Below are positions 30,117 to 41,589 of a stretch of DNA of 64,000 nucleotides, piece after piece. The translations under genes and the position numbers were made by a program. The DNA lies in assembly GCF_030445035.2 (NCBI RefSeq), contig NC_080683.1, forward strand, positions 115,491,225 through 115,555,224, written 5' to 3'. The notes beneath the pieces were generated by a model, which worked only from the letters and a program-made list of their open reading frames with translations, was not told where the DNA came from and made no database searches. The first letter of the stretch is position 1; each line of letters starts with the position of its first letter. The stretch comes from Dasypus novemcinctus (lineage: Eukaryota; Chordata; Mammalia; Cingulata; Dasypodidae).

Positions 30117-30465
30117 TGGTGTTAGATTTTGGAGTGTCAAATCAAACTTGAATCCTAGAATAGACTCAACTTGTTTGTGATATCTTATGCTTTCTTTCAG
30201 AGCCTATATTATCCCATTTTTGGATTGCTAATATTTTTTAGGATTTTGAAATTATATTCATTAAAAAAAGGTTGGCCTAAAATTGCCTTTTCTGGTAATG
30301 TCTTTATAAAGGTTCTGCTGACCCCATAAAATTAATTAGGAAGTATTACCCCTTCTACATTTTTGTGGAAATATTTACATAATTCATGTTATTTCTTCCT
30401 TAAGAGTGTATTTGAATTTTTAAATAAATCCATCTGGGCCTGGAATATTTTCTGAGCAAGTTTTT

Positions 30466-30886
30466 TTTTTTTAAAGATTTATTTTATTTATTTCTCTCCC
30501 CTTTGCCCCACCCCCCCACCATTATCTGCTCTCTGTGTCCATTTGCTGTGTGTTCTTCTGGGTCCCCTTGCATTATCTGGTGGCACTGGGAAACTATGTC
30601 TCTTTTTTGTTGTGTCATCTTACTGAGTCAGCTCTCCATGTGAGCGGTGCCACTTCTGGGTGGGCTACTCTTTTTCTCAATCAGGGCGGCTCTCCTTGTA
30701 GGGCACACTCCTTGTGCATGGGGTGCCCCTACACAAGGGTGCCTCTGCATGGCACGGCACTCCTTGCATGCGGAGCACTGCGCATGGGCTAGCTTACCAC
30801 ACAGGTCAGGAGGCCCTGGGGATCAAATCCTGGACCCTCCATATGGTAGATGGATGCTCTATCAGTTGAGCCACGTCTCCTTCCCG
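30466..30886 (-). mobile_element. DAS SINE, antisense
   Basis: T-runs at the left (tail) and the tRNA-like head at about 30815-30886 (complement carries TGGCTCAACTGATAGAGC). A 12-bp duplication GAGCAAGTTTTT / GAGTAAGTTTTT, with one mismatch, lies at 30454-30465 and 30887-30898. It is inserted in the L1 ORF2 relic. Confidence 0.92.
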
Positions 30887-31314
30887 GAGTAAGTTTTTAA
30901 TTGCAGTTTTAATCCATTACAGTTAGGGACTATTTAGATATTCCACTTTTGAGGGCCAGTTTTGGTAAGTTGTGTTTTTCTAGGTTTTTAGAATTTGTTA
31001 GAGTGAAATTGTTCATAATATCTTTTTATACTACTTTACATATTTTCATTATTTTTTATTCTTGATATTAGTTATTGTGTCATTTCTTTTTCTTTTCTTC
31101 TTCTTTTTCTCCACCAGTTTTGCCACTGGAGCTACCAATTTTATTAGAGCTTTTAAGTAAATAACTTTTGCCTTTTTGAAACCTTTTATTATGTAAGCAT
31201 ATCCCTTATGTATTTTTATTGAATTCAGTCCTTTAGTGTTTATTTCTCTCTTCTTTCTTTAGGCTTTTTTTTACTGACATTGTATTTTATTAGTTTCTTA
31301 AAAGATTTGTTTGG

Positions 31315-31576
31315 GGTAAGTGGCTGTGGCTCAAACAGTTGGGCCCCCATCTGCCATGGGAAGCCCTGGGTTTACGTCCAGGGTTCTCCTTGTGAAGGAA
31401 GGCTCACCTCCTCGCCGAGCAGCGCCACCTGGCCCACAAGCGCCATAGAGAGCCAACTCAGCAAAAAAAAAGAAGGGAGACGAGCAAAAAACACAAAAGA
31501 GTGCACAGCAAATGGACACAGGGAGCAGACAGCATATAAAAAGCCACAAGGGGTGGTGGGCGATAGGAAAAAAAAT
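31315..31576 (+). mobile_element. DAS SINE, sense, shorter body
   Basis: The head GTGGCTGTGGCTCAAACAGT is followed by GGGAAGCCCTGGGTTTACGT, then a short body containing CGAGCAGCGCCACCTGGCCC and the shared 3' part GCACAGCAAATGGACACAGG. The 10-bp duplication ATTTGTTTGG is at 31305-31314 and 31577-31586. It is the only sense copy among the three SINEs in this L1. Confidence 0.92.
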
Positions 31577-32090
31577 ATTTGTTTGGCTAATTAATTTTCA
31601 GCCTTTTATTTCTTCTGAATACGTAAACACTTAAATCTATAAATTTTCCTCTAATACAGTTTCAAATATAAATTTATGTTTTAAATTTTAATGTTTCCAC
31701 TATCACTTAGTTAAAAATAATTTTAATTGCAATTTATTTTTGCACTGAGATTATTTAGAAATGTGTTCTTAATTTTCAAACTATGGGCAATTTTCTAGTT
31801 ATCTTTTTTCATTGTTTCCAAATGAATTCCACTGTGGTCATAAATCATAGTCTATATGATTTAGATCTTTGAAATTTGTTGAAGTTTGTTTATGACCAAA
31901 GACACGGTCAACTTTTAGAAATAGTCCACATGCACTTGAAATGAATATGCATTCTGTAGTCGTTAGCTACAGTGTCCTATATATGTCAATTAGAAAATTC
32001 ATTAATCTTGTTCAAATCTGTATCTTTTGTGATTTTTTTTTCTGTTTCTATCACTTACTGAAAGAGAGATATTAACACTTCCAGGATTGT

Positions 32091-32521
32091 TGTATTGGTC
32101 AGGGTTATCTAGGAAACAGAACAGGAGATATCTGTAAATAGCATGAGATTTCATGAATTTTTCTCACGTGGCCATGGGATGCACAAGCCCAAATTCCATA
32201 GGGAAGGCTGCAAGCCAGGGTCTCTGATGAAGCTCAATGAGTTCTCCAGAAGATAATAGCTAGCTGTTTGCCCTAGAGATGGGAACTCTCTCTGAATGCT
32301 GAAAACACTTCTTTCAGGGCCTTTAACTGATGGGATGAGATATCACTCATTGTTGATGGCAATCTCCTCAGGTGATTGTAGATATAATCAGCCATCTATG
32401 CATTCAACTCACTGATAAAGTCCATGAGATGCCCTTGTATTACAATTAGCCCAGGGCTTGCTTGACCAAACAAGTGGGCACCATTACCTGGCCAAGTTGA
32501 CACATTAGCCTAACCATCACA
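32091..32521 (-). mobile_element. ERVL-type solo LTR (MLT2-like), antisense
   Basis: The complement begins TGTGATGGTTAGGCTAATGT followed by GTCAACTTGGCC, close to the start of MLT2 LTRs. The plus-strand left end is TGTATTGGTCAGGGTTATCT with GAAACAGAACAGGAGATATC. Terminal TG...CA and a 5-bp flank ATTGT / ACTGT (32086-32090, 32522-32526, one mismatch) support a solo LTR. It splits the antisense L1. Confidence 0.78.
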
Positions 32522-32526
32522 ACTGT

Positions 32527-34850
32527 GGATTTGCCTGTTTGTCTTTTGAGTTCTCACATTTTTTGCTTTATTGTTGTGTTGAACAATGTATAATTGCTAT
32601 TTTTATAAGTGTCTGAATCAGCAATTTCATATAGTTCAACCTAATATATTTGATGCTATGATATTAGAACATGTATTCACAGTGGTGACAATAATTTGTT
32701 CTTAGGAAGTTATATATTCAATGGTTTGTGATCCTTCAAAGAGTCCCAGTACATAAACATATACAGTGTATCTATGGTATTAAAATTTCATTGGGGGATC
32801 ATTAGGGGGAAAATGTCTTTAAAAATCTAGGGGACAGGGCAATAATAAATAAAGGTTGAGAATTACTGAGTTAAATACAAATTTAAAGCTATTATATCTT
32901 AACAGTACATTAAAACTTTAATCACAATATACAACATTTTTTCGTTAATGCTTTTTTTGCCTTCAATTCTGCTTTGACTGATACTAAAATCTGTATACAA
33001 CCAGCTTTCCATTGGTTAGTGTTTGCATGGATCATCCTTTTTCCTCATTTTAATTATCTATGTTTATTAAATATAATTTAAATATTTCTCTTTACAAGCA
33101 GAAGATAAGTAAATTTTGTTTTATCATTCAGTCTGATTATCTTTGTCATTTCAGTGGAATATTTATTCCTTTTTGTATTTCATGAATTAGTGATGTATTT
33201 GGGTTTAAATGTGCCATTTTACTATGTAGCTCCTATTTGCCCTGCTGGTTCTATATTTCTTTTTCTTGTTGATTGCTTCTTTTTGATTGAGTTTTTTTTT
33301 TTTTCACTGCATTGTCCCAGCCCCTTTAACTTGTTAATTTTCCATTCCTTTACATTATTTTGTTGATTACTATTGGGATTACAGTATGCATTTTGACCTA
33401 ATCAAAATATAGTACAAATTAGAGCTTTTATTTCTTTGTGGGAAATCTAAAGACCTTAGATTTCCATTAACTGCTTGTATACCTCTCCTCAGTTATACAC
33501 TATGGCTAGGTTTTTAATCTTATGGTGTTTAAATTCCACAAGCATTATTATTTTTGCTTTTTACAGTCACATATACTTTTTATTCCTTCCTGTATCTCTG
33601 AGATTATTATATATAGATTTTCCTTTAATGCAGTGATGATATGGTTCCATTTTATTCATTTGTCTGAAATGTCTTTTTTTCACCTTTATTTCCTTTTTTT
33701 TGCCCAAATTTTTTAAGGCCTTACATTTTTCATATTGCAGCTATAATATATTCCCACTATTGAAAGAAAATTAGTGATGGGACCACAAATCCTAGTTTAT
33801 CTAGAATTTGATACTTTTAACAGCTTCATAACAGCATTTGTTGATGGTGTTTCTAGGGAAAAGCTGGAATACTGGGACATATAACCAGACTGATGAAGTC
33901 AGCTCAATACCATTTGTTTTATTCAGGCTATTTATACACACGCATTACATATACCTTTATTTCCTAAGTGTACTTTATCTGGGAATAAATTCTTGATTTA
34001 GTAATCTCCCTTCCAATTTAATGTATTCTACTGTCCTGTAACTTCCATTGTTTCTGTTGAGATACCATCTAAGAGTCTTTTTAAGGCAAACTGTCCCTTT
34101 TCTCTGAGTGTAATATTTCCTTTCCATTTTTGCTTTCCAGGAGTTTTGCCATGATTGGGTAGGTGTGGTTTCTTTGCGTTTATCATGTTTGGGATTTGTA
34201 TGACTTCTTCTGTGTGTGTCTTGATGTTTTCCAAAAATTTTTGAAAAATTCCTATTAAGTTTCTTTTTTAATAATGTTTCTGCCCCATTCTTTTATCTTC
34301 CTTAATAAGATAACAATTTTATGTATGGAAGCATTTACTGTTCCTATATCTGTTGACATTCATTGTTTTCTGTCCCTTGGTCTTTTGGATCTTCATTTTA
34401 GATCATTTCTTTTGATGACTATTTTATTTTCCTAATTCTCTCCCTGCTGTACCTAATCTATCACTTAATGTATTAACTGATACCTTAATGTCAGTCATGG
34501 TATATTCAGTTCTAGAATTAATAAGAATTTGTTTTTGTAGTTTCTGGTCTCTGTTAAAATGCTCCATCTCATTTCTCATATCCTTGAACATATTATGCAT
34601 TTATTTTAAAGTCTCTGTAACTGTATTATTTGGCCTTCTTGAATGTCTATTTCTGGTGCTTGCTGGTGGTCCTGTTTAGATCAAATTATCTTGTTTCTCA
34701 TATATCCAGTAATTTTGATAGAGAGCTGAATACTGTATATACAATTTTTTAGAGCTAATGTGAGGCCTAATGAGATATTATCTTTCTCCAGATAGGATTT
34801 ACATTTGGTTCTGGAAAGTTACCAGCAGCACCAACAATCCCAATTACCTT
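32527..34850 (-). pseudogene. Upstream part of the decayed L1 LINE, antisense
   Basis: Continuation of the L1 beyond the LTR. The 5' part of ORF2 is near 32540-33050 (CAGCTTTCCATTGGTTAGTG just after 33000), followed by the inter-ORF region, ORF1 and 5' sequence further right. Frames are closed throughout and no initiation region can be defined. The right boundary near 34850 is set by the start of a MIR fragment. Confidence 0.7.
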
Positions 34851-34861
34851 CATCTGATTGC

Positions 34862-34935
34862 AGGTTAAATGAATTAACCTATATTATGATGCTTAAAACA
34901 GTGGCTGGCACATAAAAGCACAATTGAACTCTGTT
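34862..34935 (+). mobile_element. MIR 3' end fragment
   Basis: GGTTAAATGAATTAACCTAT followed by AAACAGTGGCTGGCACATAA is the 3' third of MIR. Confidence 0.65.
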
Positions 34936-37350
34936 TTTCCTTTTATTTTCTCTAAAGGATATGAAAAGAGAAAGGGAGAAAGTTTTAAGAATATCCTATA
35001 TGGCATTAAAAGATTCTAGTATATTTCACAATTAGATTCTTAAATGCCTTTTCCTTTTTTTGTCTTTTCTCTTATATCTGAAATAAATTTAAAAATGGAA
35101 AGTTGTATTCATCAAAATCATGAACAAAGTAGATACAAATTAATAGTGTTCGCCTCCTGTATTTCACTATGGCCATTATAGCCATTACGTAAAAATTAAA
35201 AAAATAATAAAAGATCACAGTCACAACAAGGTAGTTATTTTATATTGTCAGAAGTATTTTTAAAGAGTATTATCACTTTTGAAATTGCTAATATCCTAGA
35301 GGCATCTTTGGTCAAAGAACTACTTATCTAAACTTATCATTTATTTCCTGATTTATTGTTTTGAACATGGGAGTTAATGTTGTCTTATAGAGTAACTGAT
35401 TTGAATTAGCCACAATATGTTATAAGCAACTTTTCTTTATTATCCAAATTATTTCACAGTTTGCATGTTCCATACAAACAAGTCTAAAGTCTGTGAATAA
35501 AATGATAGCCCATGTGTTGTAAACATGCAAAAAGATATATTAATATAGTGCCAGTACACTCACCATGCCCTGTTGAATTAGCAAATTAATTATTTAAGGA
35601 TTTTAAAACAAAATAAGCCCTGCAGTAAGCTTAATTACCTCACAGTCAAATTTTGGCCTAATTGTGGAAAACCAGATCTTTAGTGTTCTTTGTCTATTGT
35701 GTTTGGCAGTTTGCTGACTTTTCTTGGGTATTTGTGTTTTCCTAGTACTTCATAAAGGTTTTTTCAGTACTGGGATATCTTTGGAGCAGAGGTGAACTTG
35801 AGGTAACAACTAAAAATTGTAAAATATGCTAAATTCTTAACCTAGAATCCAGTCATTAATTATTTATGAACAATTTACAAATAGCTTGAAAACATATGTG
35901 TTTGAAGGAGAAATATTAAACAGTTATGAAAATTATCCTTGATATAACCTATTGATTTTCTTTTTTAAAAGATGTATCTTTCTAGTTTTCATAGATTATT
36001 TAGTTTGTCTTCTTGTTAAAACAACATTAAAAAATCGGAATTTTGAAAGGAATCAGTGTTCAATACTTTTGAAACAAATAAGTGTATTTAAAATAAATTA
36101 AAACCTATAATAATAGTAAGTTTTATGAAATGTTACTGTTTTCAATTTATAATATCAAATATTATGGGTAATACTACAAACTAAGGAAAATTGGTTAAAA
36201 AAAAGCTAACATGTTATGCCATGAATTCTTAAATTTAAAAGACACTTTTAACTTTAACACATTATAGACTAGAGAAATAACCAAAAGTTATTATAAACTA
36301 TTTAGCAACTAAATAATAAGGTCCAGTTTTTAATTCCATTTCTCAGATTCTTATGAAAGTGCACACAAGTTGTATGTTGTTTCTAATAAAACGAACATTT
36401 ATGGTCTTCCTTCCTTAAGGAAATACAAAAAAGGTAACATAAGGAATTCATAAATGAACTTTTTGTATCTAATTTTATGTGATGAATTTTAGTTTTTTTT
36501 AAAAACTATTTATAAAGCTGGTGATTTTGACCTACATTTAGCTTATTCATTCATGCAGCCTTGAGTAAACAGGATGACTTCGATTATTCTCTGAAGGTGA
36601 TGCTGGCCTAAAATTACGGCATTTAACTTCAAGGAGGGCTGAGATCCCAGCTTTTTGTTGTTCATTAAGGTTTCAGGCTAGGAGAAGCGTTTCAGTGTGG
36701 CTGATGACTTTGGCAATCCACACAGCAGGAGCATCTCTGTGTCCTTTGGCCTCATCCTGGTAGATGGCAGGATGGCCTTGCCAATCTTGGGCCTCTGGCC
36801 ACGCTACTGGTTAAGTATTTTGGTTTTCATCCCTTCCAGTTCCCACATTTTAAAAAATCAAGAGAATGGTCAGACAAATCAATATGTAGAGGCCATTTTA
36901 AAAGAATAATGGGCGTAGGGACCGCCCTGGGCTCCCTCCATTGTAATCTGGTGGGTTCCCTGGCACTCCCCATCATGCAGGGCAGCATGGGGACTGCCTC
37001 CGGTGAATTCTGACACAAGCTTTACTGAAACGGCGTTGTAGGCCCAATACCTTCCATGGTCTTTGTGTATATTTGGCATGTTTCCTAGATGCCCCTGAAA
37101 CTTTGTACACAGGGAGGAGACAGCAGCTGACCGATGCTTTGAGTGACCACTCTGGTTCCTGGGTGGAGAATGGATGGTTTGACCGAGGCTGTGGAAGCTG
37201 TGGGCAGCAGCTGGCAGAGAATGCAGGCCAGTTGAGAGGTGAGGATGCTGGGGTAAGGCTGAGGCCGTGCGGTGGTAGGCCAGGGGTGGATCTTGCGTTT
37301 GGGACAGTGGACCAGATCCGATGCCTTGGATGGGAAGGAGAGAGAGCAGT
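34936..37350. other. Unassigned AT-rich sequence, GC-richer at the right end
   Basis: About 2.4 kb with no recognised repeat or gene. The left 1.6 kb is strongly AT-rich. From 36690 the GC content rises, and overlapping frames of up to 178 residues appear on the minus strand (36879-37415). These run into the neighbouring MIR and lack splice support. Confidence 0.45.
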
Positions 37351-37359
37351 ACACAATGG

Positions 37360-37585
37360 TTAGGAGCCCAGGCGCTGGAGCCAGGCTCCCCAGCTTCATT
37401 TCTTGGCCCTGCCACTTCCCAGCTTTGAAACTTTGGACAAGTAATCCAGCCACTCTGTCCTCAGTTTCCTCACCCATAAAACCATAGGATGATGCTAATT
37501 GTGCCTGTCCTATAGGATGGCTATAAGGATTAAATGTGCATATCTACACCTAGGACTGGATTTAGCAGTGAGTACTGTGTGTGTG
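37360..37585 (+). mobile_element. MIR SINE, near full length
   Basis: The complete order is visible: AATGGTTAGGAGCCCAGGCG, CTGGAGCCAGGCTCCC, TGGCCCTGCCACTTCCCAGC, CTTTGGACAAGTAATCCAGC, CAGTTTCCTCACCCATAAAA and GGATTAAATGTGCATATCTA. Confidence 0.88.
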
Positions 37586-37609
37586 GTATACAGGTCTGTT
37601 AAACTAAAT

Positions 37610-37945
37610 TTGAGAGCAATCGACGAGTCCTAGATTTTTGGCTAACATCACTGGGTAGGACCATTTATTAAAATGGGGAAGATGGAGGGAAGGTCCAGCT
37701 GGAGGAGGAGGGAAGCAGGAAAGAATTAGGAGTCCTGCTTTAGACACGTTACGTTTGAGATGCCTATTTGTGAATCAGACTTGAAGAAGTCTAGGGTTCA
37801 GGGAAAGCCCAAAACTGACCTTGGCGTTATCCACACCCGAGCTATTTAAAGCCTTGGAATGGGATGAGATCACCTAGGAAGACAATGCCAGTAGGAAGAG
37901 GGCAGAGGACAGAGGCTTTCTCCAGCACAGGGAGGTCAGGAGAGG
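37610..37945 (-). mobile_element. L2 LINE fragment, antisense
   Basis: 'gagtcctagatttttggctaacatcactgg' corresponds to the complement of L2 'gttgctcaggccaaaaaccttggagtc'. TTTATTAAAATGGGGAAGAT and the later GGGATGAGATCACCTAGGAA keep the antisense L2 order. All frames are broken. Confidence 0.75.
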
Positions 37946-38689
37946 AGGAGCAGGAAATGGGTCCAGTGGATACTCATCTGCTCTGCACATGGCACTGCCC
38001 ATGTGGGGCAGCCAGGCCGGAGCTAAGCTTCAGAGATCGTGGCCGTGAAAGCTTCTTTGTACATTCCTGGTGGTGAGGGGCTGAGGCTTCCGGCTTGGAC
38101 CCCAAACAGCGGGAATTTTCCATTTAGATCTAAGAAAAGCACAAAGAGACTGTGGTGGTGATCTGTGCCCCCGTGTTTACTCCTCGATTTTTTTTTTAGT
38201 GCAATCATCGTTATATGTGGTCCCTAATGATAGCTCAATTCTTTGAAATTGTGTCATTTTTATATATTTTTCTTTACACGCAAGTATAGGCCTCTCCAAT
38301 TTACAAAGAGGTTTAGCTACTAAGTCTAGCTCTGAGAAAGACTCATTCCATAGATTCTATATTCATCGTGACAGCTGGGTTACAGTCAGCCCACAAAATC
38401 CTACGTAACCCACTGGGGCATGCACTCAAAGCACAAACAACACACAGACCCTAAGCACAAGCCGCAGGGTTTATGGAAATGTTTGCTGAGAGTTTTTAAG
38501 ATGCCAGGAAGACACTTTTCTTCTCTTACTTGGGTCTATTCGGGCCTGGCAAGCAAAGCCAGGGCAAAGAGCTGCCTGTTGGGAGGGAGTGAGCAAGAGG
38601 TACAGTCACTTACTTTTAGGGTAGTTGGTGGTTATAGAAAATGAAGGTGTATGAATTGAAGAAAGAATTCTGGGGAAAAGATCAGAAAC
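37946..38689. other. Unassigned sequence
   Basis: No recognised gene or repeat. Confidence 0.5.
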
Positions 38690-39125
38690 TCAAAATCAAG
38701 TCTTGACTTTGACTGTCACCTATTCTGTGATCTCAAGAGGTCACTTAGGGAGGGGAAGTGGTTCGAGCAGTTGAGCTCCTCCCTCCCACATGGGAGTTCC
38801 CAGATTTGGTTCCCAGTGCCTCCTGAAAAAAACACAAAAAACAAAAACAAGCAAAGCAAATGAAAAACCCAACTCAGGGGCGCCGATGTGGCTCAGTGTT
38901 TGAGTGCCAGCTTCCCACTTACGAGGTCACGCGTTTAATTCCCAGCCCTGGTATCTCCCCCACCCTCATAAAAAGAGTCCTTTTGGCATTTCAGGAAATA
39001 AATTCCTTTAGGAAAAAAAAGTGGGGGGGTCACTTAACTGCTCTGCAGCTCAATTTCCTTTCATTTAATATTGGCTATAATAATCCCTCACATCATATTG
39101 ACTCTAATAATCCCTCACATGTTGT
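38690..39125 (+). mobile_element. MIR SINE split by a DAS insertion
   Basis: MIR core text occurs on both sides of the insertion: 38690-38747 (CACCTATTCTGTGATCTCAA) and 39028-39125 (AACTGCTCTGCAGCTCAATT and TCC). Near the end the unit AATAATCCCTCACAT is present twice. Confidence 0.7.
38748..39027 (+). mobile_element. DAS SINE, dimeric copy
   Basis: Two tRNA-like heads follow each other within one pair of flanking repeats. The first has GAAGTGGTTCGAGCAGTTGA and ends in an A-rich spacer near 38870. The second begins at about 38878 (GGGCGCCGATGTGGCTCAGT) with its own B box region near 38930. The 9-bp duplication GGTCACTTA is at 38739-38747 and 39028-39036. Since only the outer ends carry the duplication, this looks like one dimeric retroposition, although nesting is possible. 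Confidence 0.88.
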
Positions 39126-41215
39126 AAGGATAAATTCATATATACATACATATTTAAAATATATTCTAGGGTGGCAGTGTGGATGGCGGAAAGATCTATT
39201 GAACTATTAAACTACTGTTCATTATTATTATTATCTTGTAGCCCTTGCCATCTCTTTGTTTCTTATTTAAATTAATGATCTTTAGGAAAATATGAATGGC
39301 AAGATTTTAATAATGGAGAAATAATAACAGCAATTAAATTTAAAAGAAAACAACCCAGTCAAGCAATTTAGAGGAAGATTTATTCTTAATAACATTGTGA
39401 TTAGGTCACCTAGTTTCTCATTAGCTCTTTGAATTTTCCCTAACATATGCCTTAGTGAGTTGTCAAAAGTGATCTAATTCCAGCTTTCTTAAGGAATTGA
39501 GTGCTTGCAGAGAATAGTTCAGATGCCTTAGCAAGTTCTTATCTTATGCAAATATAATCAGCAGCATTCTTCTAATTTGCCTCCCCAGAGCAATCCAGGA
39601 TTCCTTACAAATCGTTATTTACTATTTTACTGGGGTTCCATGTGCTAAATTAGAAAATATTCCTGTTTGAGATTTCATAATTTCATCAAAGACTTCCCAA
39701 GAACAACATTGCTTAAATTTTCTCATGCAGTACCATCCACGTCACACTACCACTGCCATTGTCCATTTAAGAATAGCTTCGATTTCCATTAAGAAAGTGC
39801 AAAATAAAAATCATGCAAAAAGTATTTATACCACACAATTTGTATAGCTTCTCTGAGCAAAGCAATATGCTAATTGCAAGTGTTGATAGTATATTTTCAA
39901 AATAAATGCTCTTTGCTTCAAGATAGCACAGGAGTGAAAACCCAGCCTTGTGGCACTTCTCTACCTGACTCAGTAATGGAAGCTACTGCAGCAGTTTCTG
40001 TTGAAACCTCATTTCTCTGCCTGTTTAATCAACTGTAAGGGGAGCAAATCACAGGCTCACACATAATAAAATCTACTCGGTGTGCATGTGAACTTTGGAA
40101 AGTGTAACCTGAGCTGATACTACACATTTACACATTACTACTGAGTAAATGTGCAGTATTTCCCATTTCTCCATACCCAAAACTTTCACATAACTTCTAT
40201 TTTTTAAAATTTCATTATTGTCAGGTTAAATTTTTCTTGGAGTTAGTGACGGTTTCTCATCTGATATTTTATTCTATAAACCAGCATATATATAAAGTTC
40301 TGCTATAGAAAGGATTCTAAATAGCAGAGCAAATTTTGTGTCTTGATACATTAGTGTTTCAATCATCTGATTTCAATTCTCCATAATTACTCTTTGATAA
40401 ATGAATTCATTTTACAAGTGTGAAAAATTTTACTCCAGCTACAGTCCAGGCAACAATCATTCCCTAAAATGAAGAGACCTGATTATTACACTTGCACTGA
40501 AGATGGGGAAAGAGCTGTGAGCAGTACCGATGCAGTGATCCAGTGATAAGTGACAATTATTGTTTAACTTCCCTCACTCCTCTCTACCACAGACTTCTAA
40601 ATTTTCTCTGTCAGAAAATACATCTATTCTTAAACCATCCACAAAAGCAAAATTACACAATAGATTAAAATATCTGTAAGTGGGAGGAAAAATGGCTTTC
40701 CAATGTCTTCCAGTGTCCCTCTGTCGCCAGGTTTTACAAATTTGATATTTGAGTTCAAGAAGAGTCTCAGAATTCTTTTTCACTTAAATAACAGGGTCAC
40801 ATGAGTATTTTTATTATTGAGTTTTTTGTCTACATTTTTTTGAAAGATTCTCAAAGATCTTTTATGTAGACCTTTAATATAGTTTGACATAGTTCTGTTA
40901 ACTTTACTCATTCTTCAAAAGAATGGATGCTTAAAAATGATAATAGAATTAGCTGAATATAAGAACTAGGATTTATGATTTATTTTGTTCGGCATTCTTT
41001 TTATCTTTGACATGATTGCAAAAGCAATATAAACTTGTGGTAAATAATTGAACAAAAATGAAAATTTAAATGTTGATAATCATCGATAAACTTGGTTTTA
41101 TAGTCACAGACATAGATACTTTTGTTTTTAAAGGTTAAAATTTTTACTTACAAAATACTGCAAATGTGTAGAAAATTGTATGGCAAACATCCTGTACCCA
41201 CCACCTAGCTAGTTA
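39126..41215. other. AT-rich, repeat-free sequence
   Basis: About 2.1 kb with no recognised transposon or gene. An octamer ATGCAAAT occurs at 39546-39553, but without other support. Possible non-coding conserved sequence; this cannot be judged without alignment. Confidence 0.45.
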
Positions 41216-41220
41216 TAGCA

Positions 41221-41254
41221 GCATATTCATTCATTCATTCATTCATTCATTTAT
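41221..41254. repeat. (ATTC)n microsatellite
   Basis: Seven to eight ATTC units at the terminus of the antisense L2, derived from the L2 (TGAA)n tail. Confidence 0.9.
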
Positions 41255-41585
41255 TCAACAAATATTTATTGGGAACTACTAAGAGCCAGACATTATTTCC
41301 AGAGTCTGGAGAAAGAGGAGATCAAAAATAGATGATGGAGGGACAAGAAAATAAAGCAAATGCACATGTAAAAGATGATGGTGATAATTGTTACAGGAAA
41401 AAGTAAAACAGGGAAGATGGTTTGGGGTGAAGCGCGTAAGCAGGGCGCACTGGGTGGTGTGAAGTTTTGAAGAGGGTGCTTGGGAGGCCTTGCCCAGCAA
41501 GTAACATTTGAGGAAAGACCTAAAGCAGTTGAGGGAGGAACCGCGCAGCTACCTATAGAAAGAGTGGTCTGGGCAGAAGGCAGAG
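41221..41585 (-). mobile_element. L2 3' end, antisense
   Basis: The element starts with its (ATTC)n tail and TTCAACAAATATTTATTGGG, then AACTACTAAGAGCCAGACAT. It continues to GTAACATTTGAGGAAAGACC and GTGGTCTGGGCAGAAGGCAG, the antisense L2 3' region in proper order. Confidence 0.85.
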
Positions 41586-41589
41586 CCAC

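Larger units (their letters stand above)
28091..32090 (-). pseudogene. Decayed L1 LINE, 3' UTR and ORF2, antisense
   Basis: Reading the minus strand, the copy carries a 3' UTR (28091-28870) and then ORF2 with its reverse transcriptase and part of the endonuclease. It is interrupted by three DAS SINEs (29756-30116, 30466-30886, 31315-31576). The conserved L1 reverse transcriptase block P-G-P-D-G-F is readable as the complement of 30426-30443. It is followed by isoleucine and then a TAA stop, so the protein is dead. The endonuclease region is seen near 31830-31990 ('cacatgcacttgaaatgaatatgcattct'). No long open frame survives. Confidence 0.85.

Noticed and set aside
29741..30180. Open frames of 66-112 residues, partly identical in sequence to frames near 44459-44719
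   Set aside because: The shared peptides are translations of two copies of the same DAS SINE subfamily, not paralogous genes.
36879..37477. Overlapping minus-strand frames of 127-178 residues
   Set aside because: Three phases are open at once, and the right part is antisense MIR; this is composition, not coding.
39546..39553. Octamer motif ATGCAAAT as a regulatory site
   Set aside because: An 8-base match in AT-rich DNA is expected by chance at this length, and nothing around supports it.
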